Positions 19,706-29,348 of a stretch of 64,000 bases of DNA are shown one piece after another. A model generated the notes under the pieces. That model saw nothing but the letters and a program-made list of their open reading frames with translations, did not search any database and was not told where the DNA came from. Positions within the stretch are counted from its first letter, which is position 1. The number at the start of each line of letters is the position of its first letter. The position numbers were made by a program, and so were the translations under genes. The DNA is from Paraburkholderia humisilvae (GTDB taxonomy: Bacteria; Pseudomonadota; Gammaproteobacteria; Burkholderiales; Burkholderiaceae): contig NZ_CADIKH010000007.1 in NCBI RefSeq assembly GCF_902859855.1, positions 62,001 through 126,000 of the forward strand, read 5' to 3'.

Positions 19706-21214
19706 ATGAACATCCTGATTGCCGGCTTCCAGCACGAAACCAATACGTTCGCGCCGACCCGTGCGTCCTACCAGAGCTTTATCCAGGGCGAAGGCTACCC
19801 GCCGATGGCGCGCGGCGCCGAGGTGATGAAGCTGCGCGACGTCAACGTGCCGATCGGCGGCTTTATTCAGGTTGCGCAAGCACGCGGTCATCAATTGCTG
19901 CCGGTGATCTGGGCCGGCGCCAGTGCGTCGGCGCATGTGACGACCGATGCGTTCGAACGGATCGGCGGCGAGATCATCGACGCGGTGAAGGCCGGCGGCT
20001 TCGACGCGATTTATCTCGATCTGCACGGCGCAATGGTCACCGAGCGGATCGACGATGGCGAAGGCGAACTCCTCGAGCGCGTGCGAAAGATTGTCGGCGA
20101 CACGATGCCGGTGGTGGTGTCGCTCGATCTGCACGCGAACGTCACCGCGCGAATGGCGCGGCACGCCAGCGCACTGGTCGCGTACCGCACGTATCCGCAC
20201 GTCGATATGGCGGCAACCGGCACGCGCGCCGCGCAGATTCTCGAGCGCCTCGTTGCCGAGGGGCGGCCGTTGCACTGCGCGCTGCGCCGTGTGCCGTTCC
20301 TGCTGCCGGTGAACAGCATGTGTACGCTGGTTGACCCGGCCCGCGACACGTATCGATTGCTCGAACAACTTGAAACCGGCGATGTCGTGTCGATGTCGTT
20401 CGCGCCTGGCTTTCCGGCGTCCGACTTTCCGGAGTGCGGCCCGACGGTCTGGGCGCACGCGTTCGACAAAGAAGCCGCTGAGCACGCCGCGGACACGCTG
20501 CTGGCGAAACTCGTCGACGAGGAATCACGTTGGGATGTGGCGTTCCTGACGCCTGACGACGCGGCAGCCGAAGCGATCCGGTTGAGCCGTGCCGCGACGA
20601 AGCCCGTGATCATCGCCGACACACAGGACAACCCGGGCGCGGGCGGCGATGCGAACACGATGGGCATGGTGCGGGCCTTGCTGCGCCAGGGTGCTCAACA
20701 GGCGGCAGTCGGGGTGATCTGGGACCCCGAGGCCGCCGTGGCGGCCCATCGCGCGGGCGTGGGCGCACGCATACGGTTGCGCGTCGGCGGCAGCCCCAGC
20801 GTGCCCGGCGACGCGCCGCTCGAAGGCGAATTCGAAGTCGAGCATCTGTCGGACGGGCAGTTCCGCTTCGATGGTCCGATGCTCAACGGGATGCGAGGCG
20901 AACTCGGGCCGGTCGCGTGTTTGCGGATCGAGGGCGTGAGGATCGCGGTCAGTACGATCAAGATGCAGGTATTCGACCGCAACCTGTTCCGCGTCGCGGG
21001 CATTGAGCCCGAACGGATGAAGATTCTCGTCAACAAGAGTTCGGTGCACTTTCGCGCGGACTTCGAACCGATTGCGCACGCAATCCTGGTGGCCAAATCG
21101 CCCGGACCGATGGCCGCCGACCCGGCGGACCTCCCATGGACGCGCCTCGATCCGGACCTGCGCGTGCGGCCGACCGGTCCGGCGTTCGGGTCGCTGCGCG
21201 AGACGACGCTTTAA
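19706..21214 (+). CDS. M81-family metallopeptidase (MlrC-like)
   Basis: A 502-residue protein of the M81/MlrC family, named for the enzyme that finishes degradation of the cyclic peptide microcystin; most members act on unknown small peptides or amides. The start MNILIAGFQHETNTFAPTRA is the family signature. A DLHAN motif (VVSLDLHANVTARM) and the segment IIADTQDNPGAGGDANTMGM mark the N- and C-terminal domains. ATG 19706 begins the conserved sequence; ATG 19676 would add ten residues and neither has a strong ribosome site. No signal peptide, so cytoplasmic. It is probably controlled by the divergent LysR gene. The physiological substrate is not known. Confidence 0.85.
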   Translation: MNILIAGFQHETNTFAPTRASYQSFIQGEGYPPMARGAEVMKLRDVNVPIGGFIQVAQARGHQLLPVIWAGASASAHVTTDAFERIGGEIIDAVKAGGFDAIYLDLHGAMVTERIDDGEGELLERVRKIVGDTMPVVVSLDLHANVTARMARHASALVAYRTYPHVDMAATGTRAAQILERLVAEGRPLHCALRRVPFLLPVNSMCTLVDPARDTYRLLEQLETGDVVSMSFAPGFPASDFPECGPTVWAHAFDKEAAEHAADTLLAKLVDEESRWDVAFLTPDDAAAEAIRLSRAATKPVIIADTQDNPGAGGDANTMGMVRALLRQGAQQAAVGVIWDPEAAVAAHRAGVGARIRLRVGGSPSVPGDAPLEGEFEVEHLSDGQFRFDGPMLNGMRGELGPVACLRIEGVRIAVSTIKMQVFDRNLFRVAGIEPERMKILVNKSSVHFRADFEPIAHAILVAKSPGPMAADPADLPWTRLDPDLRVRPTGPAFGSLRETTL

Positions 21215-21343
21215 TACGCTGTGTGTCGGCGTGTTGTGTAGATACAGTGCGACATAAGCCGAGCGATTCCCTAAGCTATAACGACAACATCTCCGGACGC
21301 GCCGATCGCGGCGCTTCTCTAACAACTTAACAAAGGAATGGTT

Positions 21344-22393
21344 ATGTCGGATACCGTGAATGTGCGCCGCCGTCGGCTGCTTGGCACGACGCTGGCAGGG
21401 CTCAGCCTGCTGGACCTGAGTCTGAGCGATCTGGCTCAGGCCGCACAGCCTGCAGAGGGCGCCGCGAAATCGAAGCACGTGGTCGCGAGCCATGCGTCGT
21501 TCGATACGATCCAGCAGATCGACGCCGGTACGCTCAACATCGGCTATGCGGAAGCGGGTCCGAAGCAGGGGCCGGTCGTTATTCTTCTGCACGGCTGGCC
21601 TTACGACATTTACAGCTACGTCGATGTCGCGCCGATCCTCGCGTCCAAAGGCTATCGCGTGATCATTCCGTATCTGCGCGGCTATGGCACGACGCGCTTC
21701 CTGTCGGCGGATACGCTGCGCAACGGTCAGCAGGCGGTCGTCGCGGTCGACATCATCGCGCTGATGGATGCGTTGAAGATCGATCAGGCGGTGTTCGGTG
21801 GTTACGACTGGGGTGGACGCACCGCGAACATCATCGCGGCGCTATGGCCGGAACGCTGCAAGGCGCTCGTGTCGGTAAGCGGTTATCTGATCGGCAGCCA
21901 GGAAGCGAACCATAAGCCGCTTCCGCCGAAGGCCGAACTGCAGTGGTGGTATCAGTTCTACTTCACGACTGAACGTGGTGTCGCGGGCTATACGGCGAAC
22001 ACGAAGGACTTCAACAAGCTGATCTGGCAACTCGCGTCACCGAAATGGCAATTCAGCGACGCCACCTATGACCGAACGGCGAAGGCGTTCGACAATCCGG
22101 ACCACGTGGCGGTCGTGATTCACAACTACCGCTGGCGTTTGGGGCTGGCGCAGGGCGAGTCGAAATACGACGATATTGAAAAGCGCCTCGCGACCTTCCC
22201 GACTATATCCGTGCCGACCATCACGATGGAAGGCGACGCGAACGGCGCACCGCATCCGGAACCGGCTGCGTACGCGAAGAAATTCACCGGGAAGTATCAG
22301 CATCGCACGGTCACCGGTGGGATCGGGCACAACCTGCCGCAAGAGGCACCGAAGGCGTTTGCCGAAGCGATCTTGCAGGTTCAGCAGCTGTGA
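21344..22393 (+). CDS. Tat-exported alpha/beta hydrolase, epoxide hydrolase/dehalogenase type
   Basis: A 349-residue alpha/beta-fold hydrolase with a twin-arginine signal (RRRRLLGTTLAG at residues 8-19), so it should be folded before export to the periplasm. The oxyanion-hole motif HGWP is present. The nucleophile elbow reads GGYDWGG, giving an Asp nucleophile as in epoxide hydrolases and haloalkane dehalogenases rather than the Ser of esterases. The catalytic His is in GGIGHNLPQEAP near the C-terminus. AAAGGA lies 7 nt before ATG 21344, so it is preferred to ATG 21338. It stands alone, convergent with an AraC gene. The substrate is unknown. Confidence 0.85.
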   Translation: MSDTVNVRRRRLLGTTLAGLSLLDLSLSDLAQAAQPAEGAAKSKHVVASHASFDTIQQIDAGTLNIGYAEAGPKQGPVVILLHGWPYDIYSYVDVAPILASKGYRVIIPYLRGYGTTRFLSADTLRNGQQAVVAVDIIALMDALKIDQAVFGGYDWGGRTANIIAALWPERCKALVSVSGYLIGSQEANHKPLPPKAELQWWYQFYFTTERGVAGYTANTKDFNKLIWQLASPKWQFSDATYDRTAKAFDNPDHVAVVIHNYRWRLGLAQGESKYDDIEKRLATFPTISVPTITMEGDANGAPHPEPAAYAKKFTGKYQHRTVTGGIGHNLPQEAPKAFAEAILQVQQL

Positions 22394-22432
22394 CGCGGGG
22401 AGGGTGAAGGTAGCGGCGGGCGACGCGCGATG

Positions 22433-23239
22433 TCACGCATCATCCGCCACTGCGTTTCCCGCACCGCTGACCAGATACGACGGCGGAAATCCCAACGCAT
22501 TCCTGAACATCGTCGTAAATGCGGACGGATTCGCATAGCCAACCTGTGTTGCCACATCGGTTAGCGGCACGCCTCGCCCAATCAGATCGATTGCGCGGGC
22601 GAGCCGCAATTGCCTGCGCCATGTGCCGAAGCTGGTCTGCAGTTCGGTTTGAAAAAGCCGGGCAAGCGTACGCGCGCTTGCGCCGACGAGCGGCGCCCAT
22701 TCGACGAGCGTTTTCTCCGAACCTGGGTCCTCCATCATCGCGACGCACAGGCCTCTGAGCCGCCGCTCGGTGGGCAGAGGCAAACCAAGCGGCAATGAAG
22801 GCGCCGCGCGGATCTCTTCGACGAGCAACGTCATCGCGGCATGCCTTCTTTTTTCCTGATGGACCGAGTCGTCCGCGAGCGTATTGACGAGCTCGCGCAT
22901 CAGCGGGCTGACTTCGATCACCGTGCAAGCATCGAGCGGCAACGATAGCGCACGGGGTTCCACATACATCACGTGAAACTCCACTTCGCCGAGCATTGCC
23001 ACTTCATGTTCGATGCCAGGTGGAATCCAGACGGCGCGGTAGCGTGGCACGATCCACATCATGCCCGGCACGCTGACGCGGATGCTGCCTTTGCGCGGAC
23101 ACGCCAGTTGTCCCCACGCGTGCGTATGCCAGCGGATCACGCCGTCCGCCGGAGGAACGCGCAGATGCACCATCACCGGTTCGACGGGCGTCGGCGTGTA
23201 CTTCGGATACGGATCGTAGGCAGTTCGCTGGCGTGGCAT
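22433..23239 (-). CDS. AraC-family regulator with cupin sensor
   Basis: A 268-residue regulator with an N-terminal cupin (IRWHTHAWGQLACPRKG, then VWIPPGIEHEVAM) and a C-terminal AraC-type DNA-binding domain (LVEWAPLVGASARTLARLFQ, then VATQVGYANPSAFTTMFRNALG). It is divergent from the DASS transporter gene with 89 bp between the starts and so probably controls it. A short dyad AAAAAC-GTAA-GTTTTT sits right in front of its start codon. Confidence 0.87.
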   Translation of the reverse strand: MPRQRTAYDPYPKYTPTPVEPVMVHLRVPPADGVIRWHTHAWGQLACPRKGSIRVSVPGMMWIVPRYRAVWIPPGIEHEVAMLGEVEFHVMYVEPRALSLPLDACTVIEVSPLMRELVNTLADDSVHQEKRRHAAMTLLVEEIRAAPSLPLGLPLPTERRLRGLCVAMMEDPGSEKTLVEWAPLVGASARTLARLFQTELQTSFGTWRRQLRLARAIDLIGRGVPLTDVATQVGYANPSAFTTMFRNALGFPPSYLVSGAGNAVADDA

Positions 23240-23328
23240 AAAAACGTAAGTTTTTGACCCTTAAACGATTTGATGCCATTGTAAATCGGTCTACGATTCG
23301 CAGAACACACATCAAAACGGAGACCTCC

Positions 23329-24756
23329 ATGAGCGACACGCCGAAGGCTGTCATCGAGACCCCGCGCTGGAGCGCCGAGCAGGTCGGTACAGGCGCGCTG
23401 CTGCTCTTGCTGATCGCCGCGCTGGCGGCGTCGCGGCACGTGTCTCCGGTGCATGGCTTTACGCCCGCTACTTTTCGCGCCGCGCTGCTGGTGGTCTTCA
23501 CCGTGGTCAGTTGGGCGCTTGGCCTGTTCAAGGAACCGGTCACGACACTGCTGTTCTTTCTGTTCGGCGTGCTATTCACGGTCGCTCCGCCCGACACGCT
23601 ATTCAGCGGCTTTACGTCGCCCGCGTGGTGGCTCGTGTTTGGCGGCAGCATCACCGGTGTCGCCGTGCGCACGACGGGACTCGCGCAACGCTTAAGCGAC
23701 AAGCTGTTATCGATGCGCGCCGATACGTACCGGCACTACGTCGCGATGGTCGTGATCGCTTCGGTGGGCCTCGCGTTCGTGATGCCGTCCACGACCGGGC
23801 GCATCCTGATCCTGACGCCGATCGTGCTGGTATTGGCTGACCGCCTCGGATTGAGCGCTGGACGTCGCGGCCGCACGGGCATCGTGATGGCCGTGGCCGC
23901 GGGAAGCTACATGCCCTCGACGTCCGTTCTTCCCGCTAATGTGCCGAACTCGGTCTTGCTTGGCGCGGCGGAGCAACTCTATGGCGTCAAGCTTCACTAT
24001 GCGCCGTATTTGCTGCTCCATTTTCCGCTGCTCGGTGCGGTCAAAACCGTGTTGATCATTGTGCTGATCTGCTGGCTTTATCCGGACAAGATCGACAAGA
24101 CGACACTCGCGGAACGATCGGCGAAGCCGCTGTCGTCTTCAGAGAAAATGCTGGCCGCGGTGCTCGCGCTGTCATTGCTGTTCTATGCAACCGACTTCTG
24201 GCACGGCGTGTCGCCTGCATGGGTCAGTTTAGCGGCGGGTGTCGTGTGTCTGCTGCCGCAAGCCCGGATCATGTCGATCCAGGACTTCAATGAACGGCTG
24301 CACATTGCGCCGCTGATCTACGTCGCCGGTTTTCTGGGCCTGGGCGCGTTGATCACGCAAAGCGGGTTAGGGCAGTGGGCCGCGCATTGGCTGCTCGACG
24401 CGACCCATATGCAACCCGGGCGTCCGATGACCAACGTCGCGCTGATCGTCGCGATCGGCATCGCGATCTCGATGCTCACCACCTTGCCGGCCCTGCCCGC
24501 GGTGCTTACACCGCTAGCCGGTCAATTGGCCCATGCGAGCGGCCTGTCGCTGTACACCGTGCTGATGCTGCAAGTGCCCGCATTCTCGACCGTGATCCTG
24601 CCGTACCAGTCGCCGCCGATGATGATCGCGATGCATATGGGCGGCGTATCGATGAAGGATGGCACCCGCCTCTGTCTGACACTTGCCGCGATCACGATCG
24701 TCGCGGTTCTTCCGCTCGATCTTCTGTGGTGGCGCGTGCTCGGCGCGCTCCCGTAA
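23329..24756 (+). CDS. DASS/SLC13-family anion symporter
   Basis: A 475-residue, very hydrophobic inner-membrane protein with roughly 11-13 membrane segments, resembling the divalent anion:Na+ symporter (DASS/CitT) superfamily that imports dicarboxylates, tricarboxylates or sulfate. Signature-like segments are FLFGVLFTVAPPDTLFSGF, VMPSTTGRILILTPIV and ITQSGLGQWAAHWLL. ATG 23329 is used: the longer frame back to 23254 would run into the shared promoter region. It faces the AraC regulator at 22433-23239. The substrate cannot be assigned. Confidence 0.78.
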   Translation: MSDTPKAVIETPRWSAEQVGTGALLLLLIAALAASRHVSPVHGFTPATFRAALLVVFTVVSWALGLFKEPVTTLLFFLFGVLFTVAPPDTLFSGFTSPAWWLVFGGSITGVAVRTTGLAQRLSDKLLSMRADTYRHYVAMVVIASVGLAFVMPSTTGRILILTPIVLVLADRLGLSAGRRGRTGIVMAVAAGSYMPSTSVLPANVPNSVLLGAAEQLYGVKLHYAPYLLLHFPLLGAVKTVLIIVLICWLYPDKIDKTTLAERSAKPLSSSEKMLAAVLALSLLFYATDFWHGVSPAWVSLAAGVVCLLPQARIMSIQDFNERLHIAPLIYVAGFLGLGALITQSGLGQWAAHWLLDATHMQPGRPMTNVALIVAIGIAISMLTTLPALPAVLTPLAGQLAHASGLSLYTVLMLQVPAFSTVILPYQSPPMMIAMHMGGVSMKDGTRLCLTLAAITIVAVLPLDLLWWRVLGALP

Positions 24757-24951
24757 CGCGCAACGGGGTCCCTTTCAGATTGAAAGTGCGTGTGCGCCAG
24801 GTGCATGCACGATTTATGCTGCACGGATTGCGCTCACGTTTTCCCGTATGAAGTCCTCACTCGCACTTCTAACGTAAGCATTCGAGTGTAGTCTCCTGCT
24901 TAATACACCGCACTCGCATCCCCACTCGATCCCAATTCGGAGGAGACACCG

Positions 24952-26301
24952 ATGGATCTTGAAGCTCGCACCATGAAGCGCGTGATGTCCCGGCTCGTGC
25001 CGTTTCTGATCGTGTGTTATTTCGTTGCGTATCTGGACCGGGTCAATGTCGGGTTTGCCGCATTGCAGATGAATCAGGAGCTGGGTTTTACCGCGTCGCA
25101 GTTCGGCTTTGGCGCAGGCATTTTTTTCATCGCTTACTTTTTCTTCGAAGTCCCATCGAATCTGCTGCTCGAGCGTTTCGGCGCGCGGCGGTGGATTGCG
25201 CGGATCATGTTCACGTGGGGCATCGTCGCGGCTGCGATGGCCTTTATTCCGAACATCTCCCAATACACAGGCATTTCACATACCGGCGTCTTTTATGGGC
25301 TGCGCGTTTTACTGGGCATCGCTGAAGCGGGCTTCTTTCCCGGCATCATTTTCCTGCTGACGCTGTGGTTTCCTGCTGTCTATCGTGGTCGCGTAGTCGG
25401 CTACTTTATGGCGGCCATTCCGCTTTCGACGGTGATCGGCGCGCCGATCTCCGGTGCGTTGCTGTCGCTGGACGGACGCGCCGGTCTCGCCGGCTGGCAA
25501 TGGTTGTATCTGCTTGAAGCGCTGCCCGCGCTGGTGCTCGCCTTTGTCGTCTACTTCTATCTGACCGACAAGCCTGCCGACGCGCACTGGCTCGCGGCAG
25601 AGGAACGGGAATGGCTGGTCGCGCGCCAGGCCGACGAACGCAGGCATCGCGAAGCGGTGCGCGCGTTCAGCGTAAAGGAAGCGCTCTTCAACCCACGCGT
25701 GCTGGCGATCGCGCTGATCTATTTCGGTGCCAATGCAACCAACTACGGCTTGAGCTTCTTCCTGCCGCAGATCGTCAAGTCGTTCGGTCTGAGTAATCTG
25801 CAGACCGGCTTTGTGACCTCGCTGCCGTATATCGTCGGCGTCATCAGCATGATCGTGTGGGGGCGCCATTCGGACCGTAAGCTCGAGCGCAAGCGTCATG
25901 TGGGCTTTGCGCTGCTGGTCGCATCGGCCGGCATCGCGGCGTCCGCAGGGCTCGACAATCCGGTGCTCAAGATGGTCGCGCTGTCGATTGCCGGTTTCGG
26001 CATCTTCGGCTGTCTGCCGGTCATCTGGACTTTGCCTGCGGCATTTCTGTCCGGCGCGGCTGCGGCGGGAGGCATTGCCGCGATCAATTCATTGGGCAAT
26101 CTGGCCGGGTTCTTCGGGCCGTATGCCATGGGCTGGATCAAGGACAGCACCGGCGGATTCGGTGCGGGCCTGCTGTGTCTCGCAGGCGCGGGGCTGATCG
26201 GTATGGCGGCGGCGTTGCTGCTGCATCACGATCGCGCGCTGGAGATCGCATCGAACCGCGATCTGCCGACGAACGGGGAAGGCAGCGTCGTGCGTTCCTG
26301 A
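24952..26301 (+). CDS. MFS transporter, anion:cation symporter (ACS) type
   Basis: A 449-residue major facilitator with about 12 membrane helices. The N-terminus (FLIVCYFVAYLDRVNVGFAA) and the helix 2-3 loop (LERFGARRWIARIMFTWG) match the ACS branch, which carries organic anions such as hexuronates, tartrate, phthalate or galactonate. Start ATG 24952 has GGAGGAGA 5-8 nt upstream. No catabolic gene is next to it; the convergent GntR gene downstream could be its regulator but probably serves the TSUP genes instead. The substrate is unknown. Confidence 0.87.
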   Translation: MDLEARTMKRVMSRLVPFLIVCYFVAYLDRVNVGFAALQMNQELGFTASQFGFGAGIFFIAYFFFEVPSNLLLERFGARRWIARIMFTWGIVAAAMAFIPNISQYTGISHTGVFYGLRVLLGIAEAGFFPGIIFLLTLWFPAVYRGRVVGYFMAAIPLSTVIGAPISGALLSLDGRAGLAGWQWLYLLEALPALVLAFVVYFYLTDKPADAHWLAAEEREWLVARQADERRHREAVRAFSVKEALFNPRVLAIALIYFGANATNYGLSFFLPQIVKSFGLSNLQTGFVTSLPYIVGVISMIVWGRHSDRKLERKRHVGFALLVASAGIAASAGLDNPVLKMVALSIAGFGIFGCLPVIWTLPAAFLSGAAAAGGIAAINSLGNLAGFFGPYAMGWIKDSTGGFGAGLLCLAGAGLIGMAAALLLHHDRALEIASNRDLPTNGEGSVVRS

Positions 26302-26326
26302 CTTCCTGACGGATGGCGGCTCGGGG

Positions 26327-27106
26327 TCAGCTGTTGCGCTTGCGTTCGAGCCGCAGCGTGTAATGCAGATAGTCGGTGCGCACGAACAGGTACTCGAAGT
26401 CGACCGGCTCGTTCTGCGCGTTATGCGTCAGCCGCTCGATTTTTAGCAGGGGGCTGTCGTCAGGCATCTGGAGGATCTCGCGCATTGCCGCGTCCGGGGA
26501 AATCGCGGCGATGTCGAGGTCCGCAAAGCGCAGACGGATTTTCATGTCCTCTTCGAGGATCGAAAACAGGTCGCGTTTCACGAGCGCTTCGGAACCCCGC
26601 AGCGCTTCTCCGATTTCGACTGACAGATAGGTCACGTCCAGCGACACCGGACGGCTGTCCAGATAGCGGACGCGCCGGATTTCACTCACATAGCTACCCG
26701 GTTCGATGCCAAGCTTCGCGGCGACCACGTCGTTGCAGCGGATCACCGTGTGCGACAGTACGCGGTTGGTGGTGCCGCGTCCTTGCCGCCCCATCGCCTC
26801 GGCGAACCCTTCCAGGTGGTTGATTTCCTGCGTCGCCTTCGGATGGCTGACGAAAGTCCCTTTGCCGGGCACCTTGAACACGAGACCATCCGACTGCAAA
26901 TGCGCGAGTGCCTGCCGCACGGTAATGCGGCTCACGCGGAACTGCTGCATCAACGCGCTTTCCGGCGGCAACTGCGCGCCGGGCTTCAGCGTTTGCCGCT
27001 CGATCTCAGCGCGCAGCGTCTCGCGGATTTGCGAATAAAGCGGCACCGGGCCGTCCGGTTGGAGTGCGGGTCGTTGCTTGACTTTCGTGGGTCGGGTTTG
27101 TCGCAA
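26327..27106 (-). CDS. GntR-family regulator, HutC/UTRA type
   Basis: A winged HTH of the GntR class (VPLYSQIRETLRAEIERQ, PPESALMQQFRVSRITVRQALAHL) followed by a UTRA ligand-binding domain (VSEIRRVRYLDSRPVSLDVTYL ... VDFEYLFVRTDYLHY). The start is uncertain. The frame is open to an ATG at 27280, but that would translate straight through the 27199-27212 palindrome. TTG 27106 gives a normal 259-residue protein and leaves the operator untranslated. No good ribosome site was found for either. It faces the TSUP exporter pair. Confidence 0.82.
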   Translation of the reverse strand: MRQTRPTKVKQRPALQPDGPVPLYSQIRETLRAEIERQTLKPGAQLPPESALMQQFRVSRITVRQALAHLQSDGLVFKVPGKGTFVSHPKATQEINHLEGFAEAMGRQGRGTTNRVLSHTVIRCNDVVAAKLGIEPGSYVSEIRRVRYLDSRPVSLDVTYLSVEIGEALRGSEALVKRDLFSILEEDMKIRLRFADLDIAAISPDAAMREILQMPDDSPLLKIERLTHNAQNEPVDFEYLFVRTDYLHYTLRLERKRNS

Positions 27107-27198
27107 GGCGGAAGTTGGGCAGGGGTTGTCGCTAACGCATGATATAGCAACCTGGCTTCGTTGCCTTCGCACTTGTCCAGTAGCCTGTCCTGTGTTGA

Positions 27199-27212
27199 TA
27201 TAACATGTTATA
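27199..27212. promoter_or_regulatory. Perfect 14-bp palindrome, candidate GntR operator
   Basis: TATAACATGTTATA, perfectly self-complementary, with two further matching bases at positions 27195-27196/27215-27216. It lies between the divergent GntR and TSUP genes and contains TATAAC-like promoter bases, so a bound dimer would block transcription. Binding is inferred. Confidence 0.6.
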
Positions 27213-27283
27213 CTAACTTGCCAGTCGCGCAATGGACCGCACTGCGTTGCGCGTGCGTTCCCGTCAACCAACCGTGGCACACG

Positions 27284-28150
27284 ATGAGTCTTACCTTCAC
27301 CATCTGGCTATTTTTCGCGGGTCTTGGGTCCAGCGCGCTGGGCGGTATGCTTGGTATGGCAAGCGGCCTATTCATCGTACCGATGCTCGTCGTGTTGTTT
27401 CACCTGGACCTGCATGTCGCAATCGGCGCGAGCATCGTGTCGGTCATCGCCTGCTCCTGCGGCGGCGCCGCCGATTTTTTGCGGCACGGTTTAACCAACG
27501 CGCGGCTCGCGCTGGTGCTTGAAACAGGTACGACGCTCGGTGCGTTGACCGGCGTGCTGGTCGCGGGGCTGATTCCGGTTGCCGCGCTCGATTTTCTGTT
27601 CGCTGCTGTTTTGCTGATATCGGCGTGGCAGATGTACCTGCGCCGCGTCGATCCGGTGAGCAGCGCGGCGCCCGCAACGCGCGGCGGGCTGGCTACCGCG
27701 CTGGATCTCCATTCGAGTTACCGCGACCCGCGTTTGAGCCGCGACGTGGCCTACGAAGTGCGGCGCGTGCCAGCCGGTCTTTCGTTGATGTATGTCGCAG
27801 GCCTCGTGTCCGCGTTGCTGGGCATCGGCAGCGGCATCCTCAAGATTCCTGCGATGGATCATGCATTGCGGCTACCGATCAAGGTGTCCACCGCGACGTC
27901 GAACTTTATGATCGGCGTCACTGCCGCCGCGAGTGCCGGCGCGTACTTTTTGCGTGGCGAAATTGTCAGTGCGGTTGCGGCGCCGGTTGCGCTCGGATCG
28001 GTGATCGGCGCGGTGGTCGGTGCGCGCGTGCTGATGAAAGTCTCGAACGAAAGCCTTCGACTGCTGTTTCTGAGCGCCCTTGTACTTGTCGCGTGCGCGA
28101 TGCTGCTGCAAGGATTCGGTATCGACCTCACGGCTCTGATTCATCGATGA
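27284..28150 (+). CDS. TSUP (TauE/SafE) family sulfite/anion exporter
   Basis: A 288-residue inner-membrane protein with about eight hydrophobic segments in two similar halves, each with a glycine-rich start (GLGSSALGGMLGMASGLFIVPML, then VSALLGIGSGILKIPAMDH), which is diagnostic of the TauE/SafE permease family that moves sulfite, sulfoacetate or related organosulfur anions. ATG 27284 starts the first helix; the longer frame from 27161 crosses the operator. Its stop overlaps the DUF1634 start by 4 bp. It is probably repressed by the divergent GntR protein. Confidence 0.87.
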   Translation: MSLTFTIWLFFAGLGSSALGGMLGMASGLFIVPMLVVLFHLDLHVAIGASIVSVIACSCGGAADFLRHGLTNARLALVLETGTTLGALTGVLVAGLIPVAALDFLFAAVLLISAWQMYLRRVDPVSSAAPATRGGLATALDLHSSYRDPRLSRDVAYEVRRVPAGLSLMYVAGLVSALLGIGSGILKIPAMDHALRLPIKVSTATSNFMIGVTAAASAGAYFLRGEIVSAVAAPVALGSVIGAVVGARVLMKVSNESLRLLFLSALVLVACAMLLQGFGIDLTALIHR

Positions 28151-28488
28151 ATCCGCAGAAATACACTCCGCCGCTGCTCGACCGCCGGTTGGCTGTGTTG
28201 CTTCAGTACGGTACGTGGGTCGCGTGTACGGTCATCGCCGCCGGCCTCATGCTTGACGCGGCGGCGCGCACCGGCATGCTGGACGCGATACACGCGCGAT
28301 GGTCGGCATATGTGGTGACGGCAGGCGTCGGGCTGTTCGTTCTACTGCCGATCCTGCGCGTCACGTTGATGCTCGCGATCTTCGCTCAGCAGCGCAACCG
28401 TCGGTATGTGATGATTGCGGCGACAGTCCTGGCGATTATCGCGGTTGGGTGCGTGCTGGGCATTCGCCTTGGGCCAGTCGGCGGATGA
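28147..28488 (+). CDS. DUF1634 membrane protein, TSUP partner
   Basis: A 113-residue protein with three hydrophobic helices (GTWVACTVIAAGLML, AYVVTAGVGLFVLLPILRV, YVMIAATVLAIIAVGCVLG), matching the small DUF1634 family normally encoded directly after a TauE/SafE permease. The ATGA overlap with the permease implies coupled, roughly equimolar synthesis. Its role is unknown; an accessory subunit of the exporter is the simplest inference. Confidence 0.82.
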   Translation: MNPQKYTPPLLDRRLAVLLQYGTWVACTVIAAGLMLDAAARTGMLDAIHARWSAYVVTAGVGLFVLLPILRVTLMLAIFAQQRNRRYVMIAATVLAIIAVGCVLGIRLGPVGG

Positions 28489-28493
28489 TCGCT

Positions 28494-29348
28494 TCAGCGC
28501 AGCGGCACACAAATCTCGGTCAGCCATTCGGCCGGCGCCGTATGCTTCGGATCGTTCAGATATTCCTCGAACACTGGCGCATCCGCCGCTTCGTGCCCCG
28601 ACTTGACGAGCCATTCGCCGAATAGCCATTCGTAGGCCGCATGCATGTCACTATACGGGCCTTTATGCCGCAACACCGCATATCGGCCGCCGCGTACCGG
28701 CGTGATAGCGAATGGCGCGGAAACGTCGACCTGCTGTGGCAGCAACACACCCGCCTTCGCGCGCAACTGCTCCTTCGCGACAACGCCTGGGTCGTCATAG
28801 TAAATCCCGATCATCCGCAGCTCGTCGCTCAACAGATTGCGCGCGGCGAGCCAGCCCATCAGCGTATCGAACGCCTTGCCAATCTGCATATAGTCGCCGA
28901 CGTGCTCAACCGACACGACTTCCATCGCGGGCACGTGACGTATCTCCACCTCTCGGTGTTCCATTTCTGCGCCTCCTGAAATGACCGGCCGGAACCGGCG
29001 ATGACTCCCTTCCTTCCGATACCGCGCAGGCGGCATCCCATACACCGCGCGAAACGTCCGCGTGAATGACTGCAAGCTGCTGTAGCCGGACAGCGTCGCG
29101 ATTTCGGCGATCGGTTGCGTGCCGTTCGCCAGCAAGCCCGCGGCCCGATGAAGCCGCAGACGCCGCACCGTCGTCGCGATCGTTTCGCCGTACAGGCCCT
29201 GATAGATACGGTGCCAGTGGTACGACGACATGCAGGCGATCTCCGCAAGCCGGTCGATATCGAGCGGCTCGTCGAGATGGTCGTAGATGTAGTCCAGCAC
29301 GCGTTGCAGCCGCGCGAGGTAGCGGGACCGATGGCTCGGGTCGTTCAT
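28494..29348 (-). CDS. AraC-family regulator with GyrI-like ligand domain
   Basis: A 284-residue protein with the DNA-binding domain at the N-terminus (VLDYIYDHLDEPLDIDRLAE, then ATLSGYSSLQSFTRTFRAVYGMPPARYRK) and a C-terminal GyrI-like small-molecule domain (VEIRHVPAMEVVSVEHVGDY ... YAVLRHKGPYSDMHAAYEWLFGEWL). This is the Rob/SAV-type layout used by regulators of stress and drug-efflux genes. Only 5 bp separate its 3' end from that of the DUF1634 gene. No partner effector gene is adjacent. Confidence 0.88.
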   Translation of the reverse strand: MNDPSHRSRYLARLQRVLDYIYDHLDEPLDIDRLAEIACMSSYHWHRIYQGLYGETIATTVRRLRLHRAAGLLANGTQPIAEIATLSGYSSLQSFTRTFRAVYGMPPARYRKEGSHRRFRPVISGGAEMEHREVEIRHVPAMEVVSVEHVGDYMQIGKAFDTLMGWLAARNLLSDELRMIGIYYDDPGVVAKEQLRAKAGVLLPQQVDVSAPFAITPVRGGRYAVLRHKGPYSDMHAAYEWLFGEWLVKSGHEAADAPVFEEYLNDPKHTAPAEWLTEICVPLR

